Notes under the pieces: generated by a model | The model's database searches: none | Told to the model about the DNA's origin: nothing | The model's input: only the letters and a program-made list of their open reading frames with translations | Made by a program: the position numbers and the translations under genes | From: RGIG3528 sp963649295 | GTDB taxonomy: Bacteria; Bacillota; Clostridia; Lachnospirales; Lachnospiraceae | Assembly: GCA_963649295.1 (NCBI GenBank) | Contig: CAVJHK010000052.1 | Span: forward strand, 1-12,231 | Direction: 5' to 3' | DNA: 12,231 bases | Shown: in pieces, positions 1 through 7,449 of the stretch | Numbering within the stretch: position 1 is the first letter of the stretch | How the letters are laid out: every line of letters starts with the position of its first letter

Positions 1-16
1 GGATTGTTGTCTGCAT
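1..16 (-). CDS. Possible start of the next operon gene (5' end only, product unknown)
   Basis: An ATG lies at 16-14, only 4 nt after the flhG stop, and the frame is open to the window edge, reading MQTTI. The upstream bases AAGAAG give only a weak ribosome binding site. The tight spacing fits the rest of the operon. In related Clostridia flhG is often followed by a PilZ-domain or chemotaxis gene, but five codons cannot identify the product, and the ATG could be chance. Confidence 0.35.
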
Positions 17-20
17 TTTT

Positions 21-914
21 TTATTTCTTCTTTTTAAATTTTGTACGTATAAGATTTGAAAAAAGAAGCGTTATTCCTCTTTCTTCTTTTGTGGCGGATA
101 GGTTTTCGTCTCCGTTTAAGAGTACCTTTGCCATTTCTGTAATCGCACGTGCCGCAGGCGAATCCGGTGCACTTACAACAATCGGATTTTGGCGCATTAC
201 CGCGCGCTGAAGTTCTTTGTCATCAGGAATCGATCCGAGATATTCAAGCGAAATGTTAAGGAATCTTCCGACAACATTTTTCATGTTTTCGTAAAGAACA
301 TTTTTGCCTTCGTTTTCAGTGTGCACTCTGTTTGCAACCATTTTGATTACCGTACTGCTTTTTGAAAATTCGGATTTTCTGTTTAATGCCTTAAGGAGCG
401 CATATGCGTCCGTAATCGATGTAGGCTCGGGAGTTGCAACAAGCAGTACTTCGTTTGACGATGCGACAAATTCTAAGACACTGTCCGAGATTCCCGCACC
501 CGTGTCAATTATGATAATATCCGCAAGATCGTCAAGCTCCGCAAGCTTTTTTGTAAGATACAGGCATTGCTCCTTTGTCATTTTGGCAAGTTCCTGGATT
601 CCCGAACCTCCCGAAATGAATTTTATGCCCTCCGGTCCGTCGATAATTATGTCTTTTATGTCTTTTCCGCGAAACATAAGATCGGAAAGATTTGCCTTCG
701 GGCGTGTACCGAGCATAACTTCAATATTTGCAAGTCCGAAATCCGCATCGAGCAAAATCACCTTTTTACCCATCTTACTCATGCTCATCGCAAGATTTAG
801 GGAAATACTTGATTTTCCCACTCCGCCTTTGCCGCTTGTAACCGTAATTACGCGTGCGGACGGCTTTATCGTATTATTAAAAACCATTTGTCTTAAAACT
901 TCTGCCTGGTCCAT
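21..914 (-). CDS. flhG: FlhG (YlxH/MinD2), MinD-like ATPase controlling flagellar number
   Basis: Deviant Walker A P-loop ATPase of the MinD/ParA family. FlhG works with FlhF to limit flagellar number and assist C-ring assembly at the membrane. The 297-residue protein begins MDQAEVLR, matching the DQAxxLR motif by which FlhG stimulates FlhF GTPase activity. The deviant Walker A KGGVGKS is at about residues 29-35, LLDADFGLAN follows near 54-63, and a Walker B-like IIIIDTGAG lies near 135. The C-terminus (TLLFSNLIRTKFKKKK) looks like a short amphipathic, basic membrane-targeting helix, as in MinD. I chose ATG 914 over an in-frame TTG at 917: the ATG overlaps the flhF stop by one base (TGATG), sits 9 nt from a GGAGG, and gives the conserved family N-terminus. 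The 298-residue TTG version cannot be excluded. It is the last complete gene of the cluster. Confidence 0.95.
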   Translation of the reverse strand: MDQAEVLRQMVFNNTIKPSARVITVTSGKGGVGKSSISLNLAMSMSKMGKKVILLDADFGLANIEVMLGTRPKANLSDLMFRGKDIKDIIIDGPEGIKFISGGSGIQELAKMTKEQCLYLTKKLAELDDLADIIIIDTGAGISDSVLEFVASSNEVLLVATPEPTSITDAYALLKALNRKSEFSKSSTVIKMVANRVHTENEGKNVLYENMKNVVGRFLNISLEYLGSIPDDKELQRAVMRQNPIVVSAPDSPAARAITEMAKVLLNGDENLSATKEERGITLLFSNLIRTKFKKKK

Positions 915-2119
915 CAATCAACACCTCCCAACAATTGTTTTGCAATACTTTGGGGATTAATTCTTTGTATATCGTCGGGGACGTTTTGTCCGTTTGTCGA
1001 ATAAGCAAGATGTGCATCGGTAAGCATTCTTACATTCAAAATATTTCCGATGCAATCCGTTTCGTCCAATTTAGTAAAAATAAGGTTATATTTTGTAATT
1101 TCCGAATATCCTTCGGTTATCGTCACAAGATCCTTGTATTTTGTTGTTGCGGACAAAACAAGATAAGTTTCGCGGTATTGTTCCGGAACCGAAAAAATAA
1201 GCTTTTCTATGTCATCTCGCTGCTCACGGTTTTTGAGAGTTCTTCCCGCAGTGTCGATAAGCACGACATCATATCCCGAAAAATCTTCCATTGCTTCTTT
1301 CATTTCAGCTTCTGAATAAATAACCTTGAGGGGAATATTGAGTATCGAAGCATAGCTTCTTAACTGGTCTATTGCAGCAAGTCGGTACGTATCCGCCGTA
1401 AAAAGAGCAACTTTTGCCTTAAGCCCAAGTTTCAGGCTCGAAGCAAGCTTTGCGATTGTTGTTGTTTTTCCGACACCGGTGGGACCGATAAAAAATATAA
1501 ATTTTGTTTTCCCTTCACATATTTTTATCGTACTTGTCTGTCCAAGTTTTAATACAAGTTTTTGATAAATGTTTGAAAGAATTGTTTTTATATCCGCGTC
1601 GGGACGCACGGACGATTCAATTTCGGACATGATTTTGTTTACGTAAATCTCTTCCACTTCATTTGCAAGAAGCTTGTTATAAACCATCTTAAAGCATGTC
1701 ATTGCCGCACTGTCGGGCGTGTTTTCGGGTTCTGTTCTCTGTACAAGGTCGGATGTAATTTTTTCACCGTTTTGCTTTTCCAAAATCGATTGAAGGCTGT
1801 CAAGAACATGCTCTATGGGGAAAGTCTTGTCATCTTCTTTTACGGCAAACATATCCGTACCTTTTCCCTTTTGATATTCGGCCGCGGCTTTTTGGAAGGC
1901 GGGAATATTTTGGGGTACGGGTGCGAACACTTTTTTGTCAAAATTTGTTTCCGTTTCAACGGACGCGGTCACCTGAACAAGAGGCTTTTTAAATATCTTA
2001 AAAAAGCCTTTTGGCTTAAGCGTTGTGATATGTGTGATTATAACGTCCTTACCGAGCTCTTCTTTGGCTTTTTTAAGAGCTTCTTTTTCGGTCGGCGCTT
2101 CAAATTTTTTAATGAGCAT
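914..2119 (-). CDS. flhF: FlhF, SRP-type GTPase for flagellar placement
   Basis: FlhF belongs to the SRP GTPase group with Ffh and FtsY. It acts at the membrane to choose the site of flagellar assembly and is regulated by FlhG. The 401-residue protein has a basic N-terminal B domain (about 1-60), a poorly conserved linker to about 135, a helical N domain (about 138-200) and a GTPase G domain. Visible motifs are the G1 P-loop GPTGVGKTT (212-220), DTYR (243-246), the G3 motif DTAGR (289-293) and the G4 motif TKLDE (349-353). The closing GQNVPDDI near 377 is typical of the family. The ATG overlaps the flhA stop by one base (TAATG), indicating translational coupling. The stop in turn overlaps the flhG start, so FlhF and its activator are coupled too. 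No motif appears to be missing. Confidence 0.96.
   Translation of the reverse strand: MLIKKFEAPTEKEALKKAKEELGKDVIITHITTLKPKGFFKIFKKPLVQVTASVETETNFDKKVFAPVPQNIPAFQKAAAEYQKGKGTDMFAVKEDDKTFPIEHVLDSLQSILEKQNGEKITSDLVQRTEPENTPDSAAMTCFKMVYNKLLANEVEEIYVNKIMSEIESSVRPDADIKTILSNIYQKLVLKLGQTSTIKICEGKTKFIFFIGPTGVGKTTTIAKLASSLKLGLKAKVALFTADTYRLAAIDQLRSYASILNIPLKVIYSEAEMKEAMEDFSGYDVVLIDTAGRTLKNREQRDDIEKLIFSVPEQYRETYLVLSATTKYKDLVTITEGYSEITKYNLIFTKLDETDCIGNILNVRMLTDAHLAYSTNGQNVPDDIQRINPQSIAKQLLGGVD
922..929 (-). promoter_or_regulatory. flhG ribosome binding site inside the flhF 3' end
   Basis: The minus strand reads GGGAGGTG, a long match to the anti-Shine-Dalgarno sequence. It lies inside the codons for the last residues of FlhF (GGVD). 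The GGAGG core is 9 nt from ATG 914 and 6 nt from TTG 917, so spacing alone does not settle the start. The ATG and the family N-terminus favour 914. Confidence 0.8.
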
Positions 2120-4158
2120 TAGGCAGTCACCATCCCAACTGATTGTAATTCAACATTTGATTCTATTTCGTTGTAGGAAACAACAATTAGATCAGAAAAA
2201 TAATCTTTTGTCATACGTTTAAAATACATGCGAACTATCGGTGAAGTAATAATAATCGGATTTCCTCCGAGACCTTCCAATTTTTCCGTTTCTTCCTTTA
2301 CGGAACGCATGATTTTTTGATTTTTTTCGGGATCTATGGCAATATACGAGCCCGTTTCCGTTTGCTTTACGGAATTCATTATTTCCTGCTCGATTTTTGG
2401 ATCGAGAGTCACAACATTTGTTTGCACATTTGCCGGAAAATATTTTGTGGAAATAAATCTCTTTATACTCGGGCTTTGACGCACATATTCGGTCAAAACA
2501 TCGGTATCGCGCGTCGTTGCAGCATAATCTGCAAGCGTTTCCAAAATCGTAACCATATCTCTTATTGAAATGCCTTCACGCAAAAGATTTTGCAAAACCT
2601 TTTGCACTTCACCGATACTCATAAGCTTTGGAATAAGCTCCGTAACAACGGTTGCGTTATTTTCCTGAATGTTGTTGATGAGATTCTGGACATCCTGGCG
2701 CGTAAGAAGTTCATCAAGATGCTGCTTGATAATTTCCGTAATGTGAGTTGCGATAATCGAAGGCGGGTCTACAACCGTATACCCAAACGATTCCGCCCTT
2801 TCGCGCTGTGATTCCGTAATCCATATTGCGGGCAAATGGAAGGACGGCTCAAATGTCGGAATGCCCGTAATTTCTTCTTCAACATATCCCGGATTCATTG
2901 CCATATAATGGTCAAACAAAATTTCTCCGTCCGATACCTGAATCCCCTTTATCTTGATAATATACTGATTCGGATTAAGCTGAATATTGTCTCTCATTCT
3001 TATGGTCGGAACAACGCATCCGTATTCAAGCGCAATTTGACGGCGTATGAGCACAACTCTGTCAAGTAAGTCTCCGCCCTGGTTTGCATCTGCAAGAGGA
3101 ATAATTCCGTATCCGAATTCAAGTTCTATTGAGTCGACATTTAGGAGTGAAACAACATTTTCGGGCTTTCTGATTTCTTCCGCACTTGTTTCGACTTCCG
3201 AAACCTCTTTTTCAACATTTGCGACTTCCATCTTGCTTTGCATCGACCTTGCAACCAGAATAAATATTACTCCGTATATTGCAAAAACAAGTGTGGGAAG
3301 CTTTGTAAAAAGTCCGAGTACAACCATCGCTCCGCCGACAATATAAAGTGCCTTCGGTGCCGAAAAAAGCTGACCGATAAGCATGTCTCCCGTGTCCGTA
3401 TCGGATGACACTTTTGTAACGACTATACCTGTAGAAAGCGATATTACAAGTGACGGAATCTGTGACACAAGGCCGTCACCGATTGTAAGAAGCGCATATG
3501 CATTAAGCGCATCAGTCGCACTCATGTTTTGAAAAATCATTCCGGTAATTATTCCGCCGACAAAATTTATGATCGTAATCAAAAGACCCGCGGTTGCGTC
3601 TCCCTTTACATACTTTGTGGCACCGTCCATTGCTCCGAAAAACGTAGATTCGTCCTGGATTTTTTTTCGTCTTGCCTGAGCCTGTTTGTCATCGATTGCA
3701 CCGGTGTTTAAGTCTGCATCTATCGCCATTTGCTTTCCGGGCATGGCATCGAGCGTAAATCTTGCGGAAACTTCGGCAACACGCTCAGAGCCTTTGTTGA
3801 TTACCATAAACTGGACAATTATAAGTATAATGAATACGATTGCTCCGATTACAATGTTGCCGCCGCCGACAAATTCGCCGAAAGCCGCAACGACTTCACC
3901 CGCATATCCGTTTGCAAGAATGTTTCTTGTCGAAGAAACGTTTAACGATATTCTGAATATCGTCGTAAACAGAAGCATTGACGGAAACGATGACATTTGA
4001 AGCACATCGACCGAAAAAAGTGCCGTAAACAAAATTATAAAAGCAACGGCGATATTGAAAGCCATAAGAACATCAAGCAATGCCGTCGGAAGCGGTATGA
4101 TGAGGAATAAAATCGCACATAATATGTAAATTGCAACAAATATATCATTTTTTTTCAT
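2119..4158 (-). CDS. flhA: FlhA, export gate of the flagellar type III secretion system
   Basis: FlhA forms the nonameric ring of the flagellar export gate. Its membrane part couples proton motive force to export, and its cytoplasmic ring docks chaperone-substrate complexes. The 679-residue length is normal. Residues 1 to about 305 hold the hydrophobic segments expected for eight membrane helices. The FHIPEP signature lies at about 132-190, including SARFTLDAMPGKQMAIDADL and a DESTFFGAMDGA segment. An acidic linker (about 310-340) leads to the cytoplasmic domain, with VVDPPSIIATHITEII and LLREGISIRDMVTILE as recognisable family stretches. The nearest Shine-Dalgarno sequence (GGAGGG at 4177-4172) is 13 nt from the ATG, longer than usual, but the in-frame stop three codons upstream rules out an earlier start. 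It is separated from flhB by 95 nt, one of the few loose junctions here. Confidence 0.98.
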   Translation of the reverse strand: MKKNDIFVAIYILCAILFLIIPLPTALLDVLMAFNIAVAFIILFTALFSVDVLQMSSFPSMLLFTTIFRISLNVSSTRNILANGYAGEVVAAFGEFVGGGNIVIGAIVFIILIIVQFMVINKGSERVAEVSARFTLDAMPGKQMAIDADLNTGAIDDKQAQARRKKIQDESTFFGAMDGATKYVKGDATAGLLITIINFVGGIITGMIFQNMSATDALNAYALLTIGDGLVSQIPSLVISLSTGIVVTKVSSDTDTGDMLIGQLFSAPKALYIVGGAMVVLGLFTKLPTLVFAIYGVIFILVARSMQSKMEVANVEKEVSEVETSAEEIRKPENVVSLLNVDSIELEFGYGIIPLADANQGGDLLDRVVLIRRQIALEYGCVVPTIRMRDNIQLNPNQYIIKIKGIQVSDGEILFDHYMAMNPGYVEEEITGIPTFEPSFHLPAIWITESQRERAESFGYTVVDPPSIIATHITEIIKQHLDELLTRQDVQNLINNIQENNATVVTELIPKLMSIGEVQKVLQNLLREGISIRDMVTILETLADYAATTRDTDVLTEYVRQSPSIKRFISTKYFPANVQTNVVTLDPKIEQEIMNSVKQTETGSYIAIDPEKNQKIMRSVKEETEKLEGLGGNPIIITSPIVRMYFKRMTKDYFSDLIVVSYNEIESNVELQSVGMVTA

Positions 4159-4253
4159 ATGATGTGCTTATCCCTCCGTTCTTATTTTTTTATATATGCC
4201 TGTTAAAACTTTAGCCGGTTTCTTGCTTTTATTTTTGCGGCAGCTTCCTTAAC
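4159..4253 (-). other. flhB-flhA intergenic gap with an open in-frame tail
   Basis: Directly after the flhB TGA the same frame stays open for 16 codons (VKEAAAKIKARNRLKF) to a TAA at 4205-4203. The rest is AT-rich, contains GGCATATATAAAA (4200-4188), also found before fliP, and ends in the flhA ribosome binding site. I see no clear terminator hairpin and no convincing promoter. Confidence 0.6.
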
Positions 4254-5384
4254 TCACTTAAGACTGTATACATATGCCAAAACTTCCGCTGTCATTGCAT
4301 ATAAGGATTCCGGAATTTCCGCATCCAAATCGACGTTAAAATAAAGCATTCTTGCAAGAGCCTTGTTTTCGACAATCGGAACCCGGTTTTCTTTTGCGAT
4401 GTCTTTGATTTTTTGTGCTATATAATCCGCACCCTTTGCAACAAGCACGGGCGCCTTTGATTTTTCTTTGTCATATTTGATCGCGCATGCAAAGTGCGTG
4501 GGGTTGGTAATTACGACATCCGCATCAGGAACCTTTTTCATCATTCTTCGCTGCGATGCCTCTCTCATCTTGGATTTAATCTTTCCTTTAACCTGAGGGT
4601 CGCCTTCCTGCTGCTTAAATTCGTCTTTTACTTCCTGCTTTGACATCTTCATATCGTTGTGGAATTTCCATTTATGATACAAAAAATCCGCAAATCCTAT
4701 TATAAGATATACGCCCGAAATTTTAAAGCCGAGATCCACTATAAAATTACAAATGTAAGCAATCGCCGGAATGAGCTCGAGCTCATAAAGTATTTTTATT
4801 TTGTCAGCTTCGTCTTTTATCGCCGAATAAGCCATCCAAAATATGAGAATAATTTTTATTATCGCTTTTATAAGGTCAAAAAGCTTTTCTGCGGAAAACA
4901 TTCGTTTAAGTCCGGTCATCGGATTAAGTTTATCGGCTTTTGGCTGTAAGGGCTTGGTTGTCGGATTCCATTTAACCTGAATCAAATTTACGAACAATGC
5001 CGCAACAAGCGCAAAAATGAGAATCGGAAGCGATGTAATTATTATTCTTACGATCGCCTTGTTTATTAAACTTACGATAAAGTTTGAATTGGGATTTTCA
5101 ACCGCATAAACTGACATTGTGTTGTAGCTTTCGGGGAAAGCCTTCATAAGATTGTCACGTATAAAAGTCGCAAAAAATTTTATCGAAAGAAAAAGGGCAA
5201 AAAGCATCCCCGCAGTAACAAGCTCCTGACTTTTTGCAACCTGCCCCTCATCTCTTGCGTCTTTAAGTCTTTTTGCCGTAGGCTCTTCCGTTTTGTCGGC
5301 AGAACCACCCTCCGCAAACAATTGAAGATTGAGTCTTAAATATATATTTTTTTTATTAATGTCAAAAATATATTCTTCCGTCAT
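4254..5384 (-). CDS. flhB: FlhB, substrate-specificity switch of flagellar export
   Basis: FlhB is the membrane protein of the flagellar export apparatus that self-cleaves and switches export from rod/hook to filament substrates. The 376-residue protein starts with about 14 residues before the conserved LNLQLFA segment, followed by a typical KTEEPTAKRLKDARDEGQVAKS (about 31-52). Four hydrophobic segments lie at about 55-75, 108-136, 168-190 and 203-233. The cytoplasmic domain carries the autocleavage motif NPTH at 294-297, with cleavage expected between N and P, then a typical VPIVENKALARMLY. The ATG is 2 nt after the fliQ stop, with no good Shine-Dalgarno sequence, so coupling to fliQ translation is likely. 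In many Clostridium species FliR and FlhB are one fused protein; here they are separate, with fliQ between them. After the TGA stop the frame stays open for 16 more codons. Confidence 0.97.
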   Translation of the reverse strand: MTEEYIFDINKKNIYLRLNLQLFAEGGSADKTEEPTAKRLKDARDEGQVAKSQELVTAGMLFALFLSIKFFATFIRDNLMKAFPESYNTMSVYAVENPNSNFIVSLINKAIVRIIITSLPILIFALVAALFVNLIQVKWNPTTKPLQPKADKLNPMTGLKRMFSAEKLFDLIKAIIKIILIFWMAYSAIKDEADKIKILYELELIPAIAYICNFIVDLGFKISGVYLIIGFADFLYHKWKFHNDMKMSKQEVKDEFKQQEGDPQVKGKIKSKMREASQRRMMKKVPDADVVITNPTHFACAIKYDKEKSKAPVLVAKGADYIAQKIKDIAKENRVPIVENKALARMLYFNVDLDAEIPESLYAMTAEVLAYVYSLK

Positions 5385-5386
5385 TT

Positions 5387-5653
5387 TTATCCGATATATG
5401 AAGAAAAATTAAAAAGTTCTTCCGTAAATTCGACAAGCGTCGTAAGAAGCCAGCTGCCCGCAAGCATCAATATGACGAATATTCCGAGGAGCTTCGGCAA
5501 AAAAGTAAGCGTCGACTCCTGGATTGACGTGATTGTCTGAAAAAGACTCACGATAAGCCCGAGCACAAGGGACAAAAGAAGCATCGGAGCGGCAACCTTT
5601 AATGTAACAAGAAGCGCTTCCGAAAATATGTCTATAAGCGTCTGTTCATTCAT
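5387..5653 (-). CDS. fliQ: FliQ, export channel subunit
   Basis: FliQ is a small two-helix protein that packs around FliP and FliR in the membrane core of the flagellar export channel. The 88-residue length is normal. The two hydrophobic segments are at about residues 15-37 and 50-72, separated by the conserved loop SLFQTITSIQESTLTFLPK, which closely matches the family signature. The ATG lies 2 nt after the fliR stop. Its Shine-Dalgarno sequence GGAGGAGG (5670-5663) is 9 nt upstream, inside the codons for the C-terminal triple glycine of FliR. The gene sits after fliR, whereas the usual order has fliQ between fliP and fliR. Confidence 0.96.
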   Translation of the reverse strand: MNEQTLIDIFSEALLVTLKVAAPMLLLSLVLGLIVSLFQTITSIQESTLTFLPKLLGIFVILMLAGSWLLTTLVEFTEELFNFSSYIG

Positions 5654-5655
5654 TT

Positions 5656-6432
5656 TTAAGTTCCTCCTCCCATATAATAAAGTGCTTCTTTCATATATTC
5701 TATCATTTTGTTGAAAATCAAATCGGATATCGCTGGCAAAAACATCATCATAATCATGAGTACCATGAGTCCGATAAAAATTTTAAGCTGAAAACCTATG
5801 ACAAACATATTCATTTGCGGTGCGGCTTTTGCAAGAATTGCAAGTATTGTATTTACAACAAGCATTGCGGCAAATATCGGCAAAATTATTCTGAATGCAA
5901 TAATCATGTAATCACGTATAAACCCGAGCATTACATTAAATATGTTTCCCGAAATCGAAACACCCCCGACAGGAACAATTTTAAACGAATCGATGACGGC
6001 TTTTATGATATACAAATGCATATTTGTGACAATAAGCATAAGCATGACCGCATAGCCGAAAAACGTGCTTGATATCGTCGTTTGAATGTTAGTCGACGGA
6101 TCAAATTCCTGAGCGCTCGAAAATCCAATTTCCGTATCGATCATTTGCCCCGCCATCGTAATTATGTAATATGCGATATGGCAAAAAAGTCCGAGCGTCA
6201 TTCCGCACAAAACTTCTTTTATGAGAATGACCGTATATTCGATAATGCCGTTATATTCAATATAATTTCCCTTCAGTGTTATGTATACAATAATCGAGAG
6301 CGCGACACTGAAAAGCACTTTTGCGCGCTGCGGCACGTTTTTAACCGAAAAAAGCGGTGCCGTAAATATGAAGCCCGTGATGCGCGCTGCTATAAAAAGC
6401 AGCATTTCGAGATTTGACAAGGTAAAGCTCAA
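5656..6432 (-). CDS. fliR: FliR, export channel subunit (TTG start)
   Basis: FliR joins FliP and FliQ to form the core of the flagellar export channel. With the chosen TTG start it has 258 residues, beginning MSFTLSNLEMLLFIAARITG, and is strongly hydrophobic with about six membrane segments. Family landmarks are APLFSVKNVPQRAKVLFSVA near 25-45 and GQMIDTEIGFSSAQEFDPST near 94-113. A longer version from GTG 6441 would be 261 residues, but that GTG is itself part of the Shine-Dalgarno GGAGGTGAT (6445-6437) and so is too close to be used. TTG 6432 lies 8 nt from the GGAGG core. The gene directly follows fliP and precedes fliQ, an exchange of the usual fliQ-fliR order. Its final GGG residues encode the fliQ ribosome binding site. 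Confidence 0.95.
   Translation of the reverse strand: MSFTLSNLEMLLFIAARITGFIFTAPLFSVKNVPQRAKVLFSVALSIIVYITLKGNYIEYNGIIEYTVILIKEVLCGMTLGLFCHIAYYIITMAGQMIDTEIGFSSAQEFDPSTNIQTTISSTFFGYAVMLMLIVTNMHLYIIKAVIDSFKIVPVGGVSISGNIFNVMLGFIRDYMIIAFRIILPIFAAMLVVNTILAILAKAAPQMNMFVIGFQLKIFIGLMVLMIMMMFLPAISDLIFNKMIEYMKEALYYMGGGT
5663..5670 (-). promoter_or_regulatory. fliQ ribosome binding site inside fliR
   Basis: GGAGGAGG on the minus strand lies 9 nt before the fliQ ATG at 5653. It doubles as the Gly-Gly-Gly codons at the FliR C-terminus, so ribosomes finishing fliR pass directly over it. Confidence 0.8.
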
Positions 6433-6436
6433 ATTT

Positions 6437-6445
6437 ATCACCTCC
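6437..6445 (-). promoter_or_regulatory. fliR ribosome binding site that decides the start codon
   Basis: GGAGGTGAT on the minus strand is an uninterrupted match to the 16S 3' end. It contains the GTG at 6441-6439 that would otherwise be the longest start, and places the TTG at 6432-6430 at a good distance. It lies just after the fliP TAG stop. Confidence 0.85.
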
Positions 6446-6446
6446 G

Positions 6447-7403
6447 CTAATAGAAGGTCATAAGGAGCTGTTCGATAACAAGTGCCCAGCCGTCAACGGC
6501 GATAAAGAGAAGAATCTTAAAAGGCGTTGAAATGGTTGTCGGCGGAAGCATCATCATACCCATGGACATGAGCGTCGCCGAAACAACCATGTCTATTACA
6601 AGGAACGGAACGTATATTATAAAGCCCATATAAAAAGCGATTCTGAGCTCGCTTATTATAAATGACGGAATAAGAACATATGTGGGAATGTCGGAAAGGT
6701 CGGTAACCGACTCTATTCCCGCAATATTGCAAAATAAAGTCAGATCTTTTTCGTCTCTTATCTGTCCGAACATAAATTCACGCAAAGGCTCGATTCCTTT
6801 TTCTATAGCTTCTTCATATGTGATTTCGTTGGCTTCGAGAGGTTTTATCGCATTTTCGTTTATTTCCGAAAAAACGGGATTCATAATAAAAAGCGTGAGA
6901 AAAAGCGCAAGTCCTATTAAAATCTGATTCGGAGGCGTGGACTGCATTCCTATTGCGCTTCTAACAAAATGAAAAACGATGAGAATGCGCATAAAACTCG
7001 TTACCATTATCAAAATGGAAGGAGCAAGAGAAATAACGGTCAAAACAATCAGCATTCTGAGTGTTGTCGAAAGACCGTTATTCGCATCGTCATCGTTGTT
7101 TGTCGACAGAGATATGTCAACACCGCCGACATTTCCGTTTATGTTGATGCCGGAGGATGCTGAATTTTGATTTTCGGTATTTGAATCGGAAGAATTTCCG
7201 GTATTTTCGGTTACATTCAAATCCGAATTTTCATCCGTATCCGTAATTGAACCGATTGGAGCAATTGTAGGAATAGGAGTAACCGTAAATGTGGTTGCAG
7301 ATGCTTTATGATTTCCTGAAATAAAACAAGAGGTTATTGAAACGATTATTCCGATAATTACAAAAACCAAAAGCTTTTTATAATTATTAACCCGTTTCAT
7401 CAT
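6447..7403 (-). CDS. fliP: FliP, export channel subunit with a long N-terminal extension
   Basis: FliP is the pentameric core subunit of the flagellar export channel. The protein has 318 residues, about 70 more than the usual length of roughly 245. Residues 1-36 look like a signal peptide: basic start, hydrophobic core at about 10-29, and an ASA site at 34-36. A cysteine at 26 in the context ITSC also resembles a lipobox. Residues 37 to about 85 are low-complexity, rich in Thr, Asn, Ser, Asp and Glu. The normal FliP core follows, with four membrane segments, APSILIMVTSFMRILIVFHF near 127-146 and the signature TPPNQILIGLALFLTLFIM near 155-173. The C-terminus is normal. Two adjacent ATGs (7403 and 7400) could start it, and AAGG is the only ribosome binding site candidate. 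It is followed after 5 nt by the fliR signals. Confidence 0.97.
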   Translation of the reverse strand: MMKRVNNYKKLLVFVIIGIIVSITSCFISGNHKASATTFTVTPIPTIAPIGSITDTDENSDLNVTENTGNSSDSNTENQNSASSGININGNVGGVDISLSTNNDDDANNGLSTTLRMLIVLTVISLAPSILIMVTSFMRILIVFHFVRSAIGMQSTPPNQILIGLALFLTLFIMNPVFSEINENAIKPLEANEITYEEAIEKGIEPLREFMFGQIRDEKDLTLFCNIAGIESVTDLSDIPTYVLIPSFIISELRIAFYMGFIIYVPFLVIDMVVSATLMSMGMMMLPPTTISTPFKILLFIAVDGWALVIEQLLMTFY

Positions 7404-7449
7404 AACCCAATAACCTTAAAAAAATAATTTTATATATGCCAATAAAGGC

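Noticed and set aside
304..960. 218-codon open frame on the plus strand opposite flhG
   Set aside because: It is a shadow of flhG and its 5' flank. The minus-strand frame carries clear ATPase motifs, and this frame has no recognisable domain.
4205..4217. Sigma-28 -35-like TAAAGTTT on the minus strand in the flhB-flhA gap
   Set aside because: No GCCGATAA-like -10 element follows at the required spacing, so it is not a supported promoter.
4928..4936. GCCGATAA on the minus strand inside flhB
   Set aside because: It lies in coding sequence (the KADKL region) and has no TAAA element at the right distance upstream.
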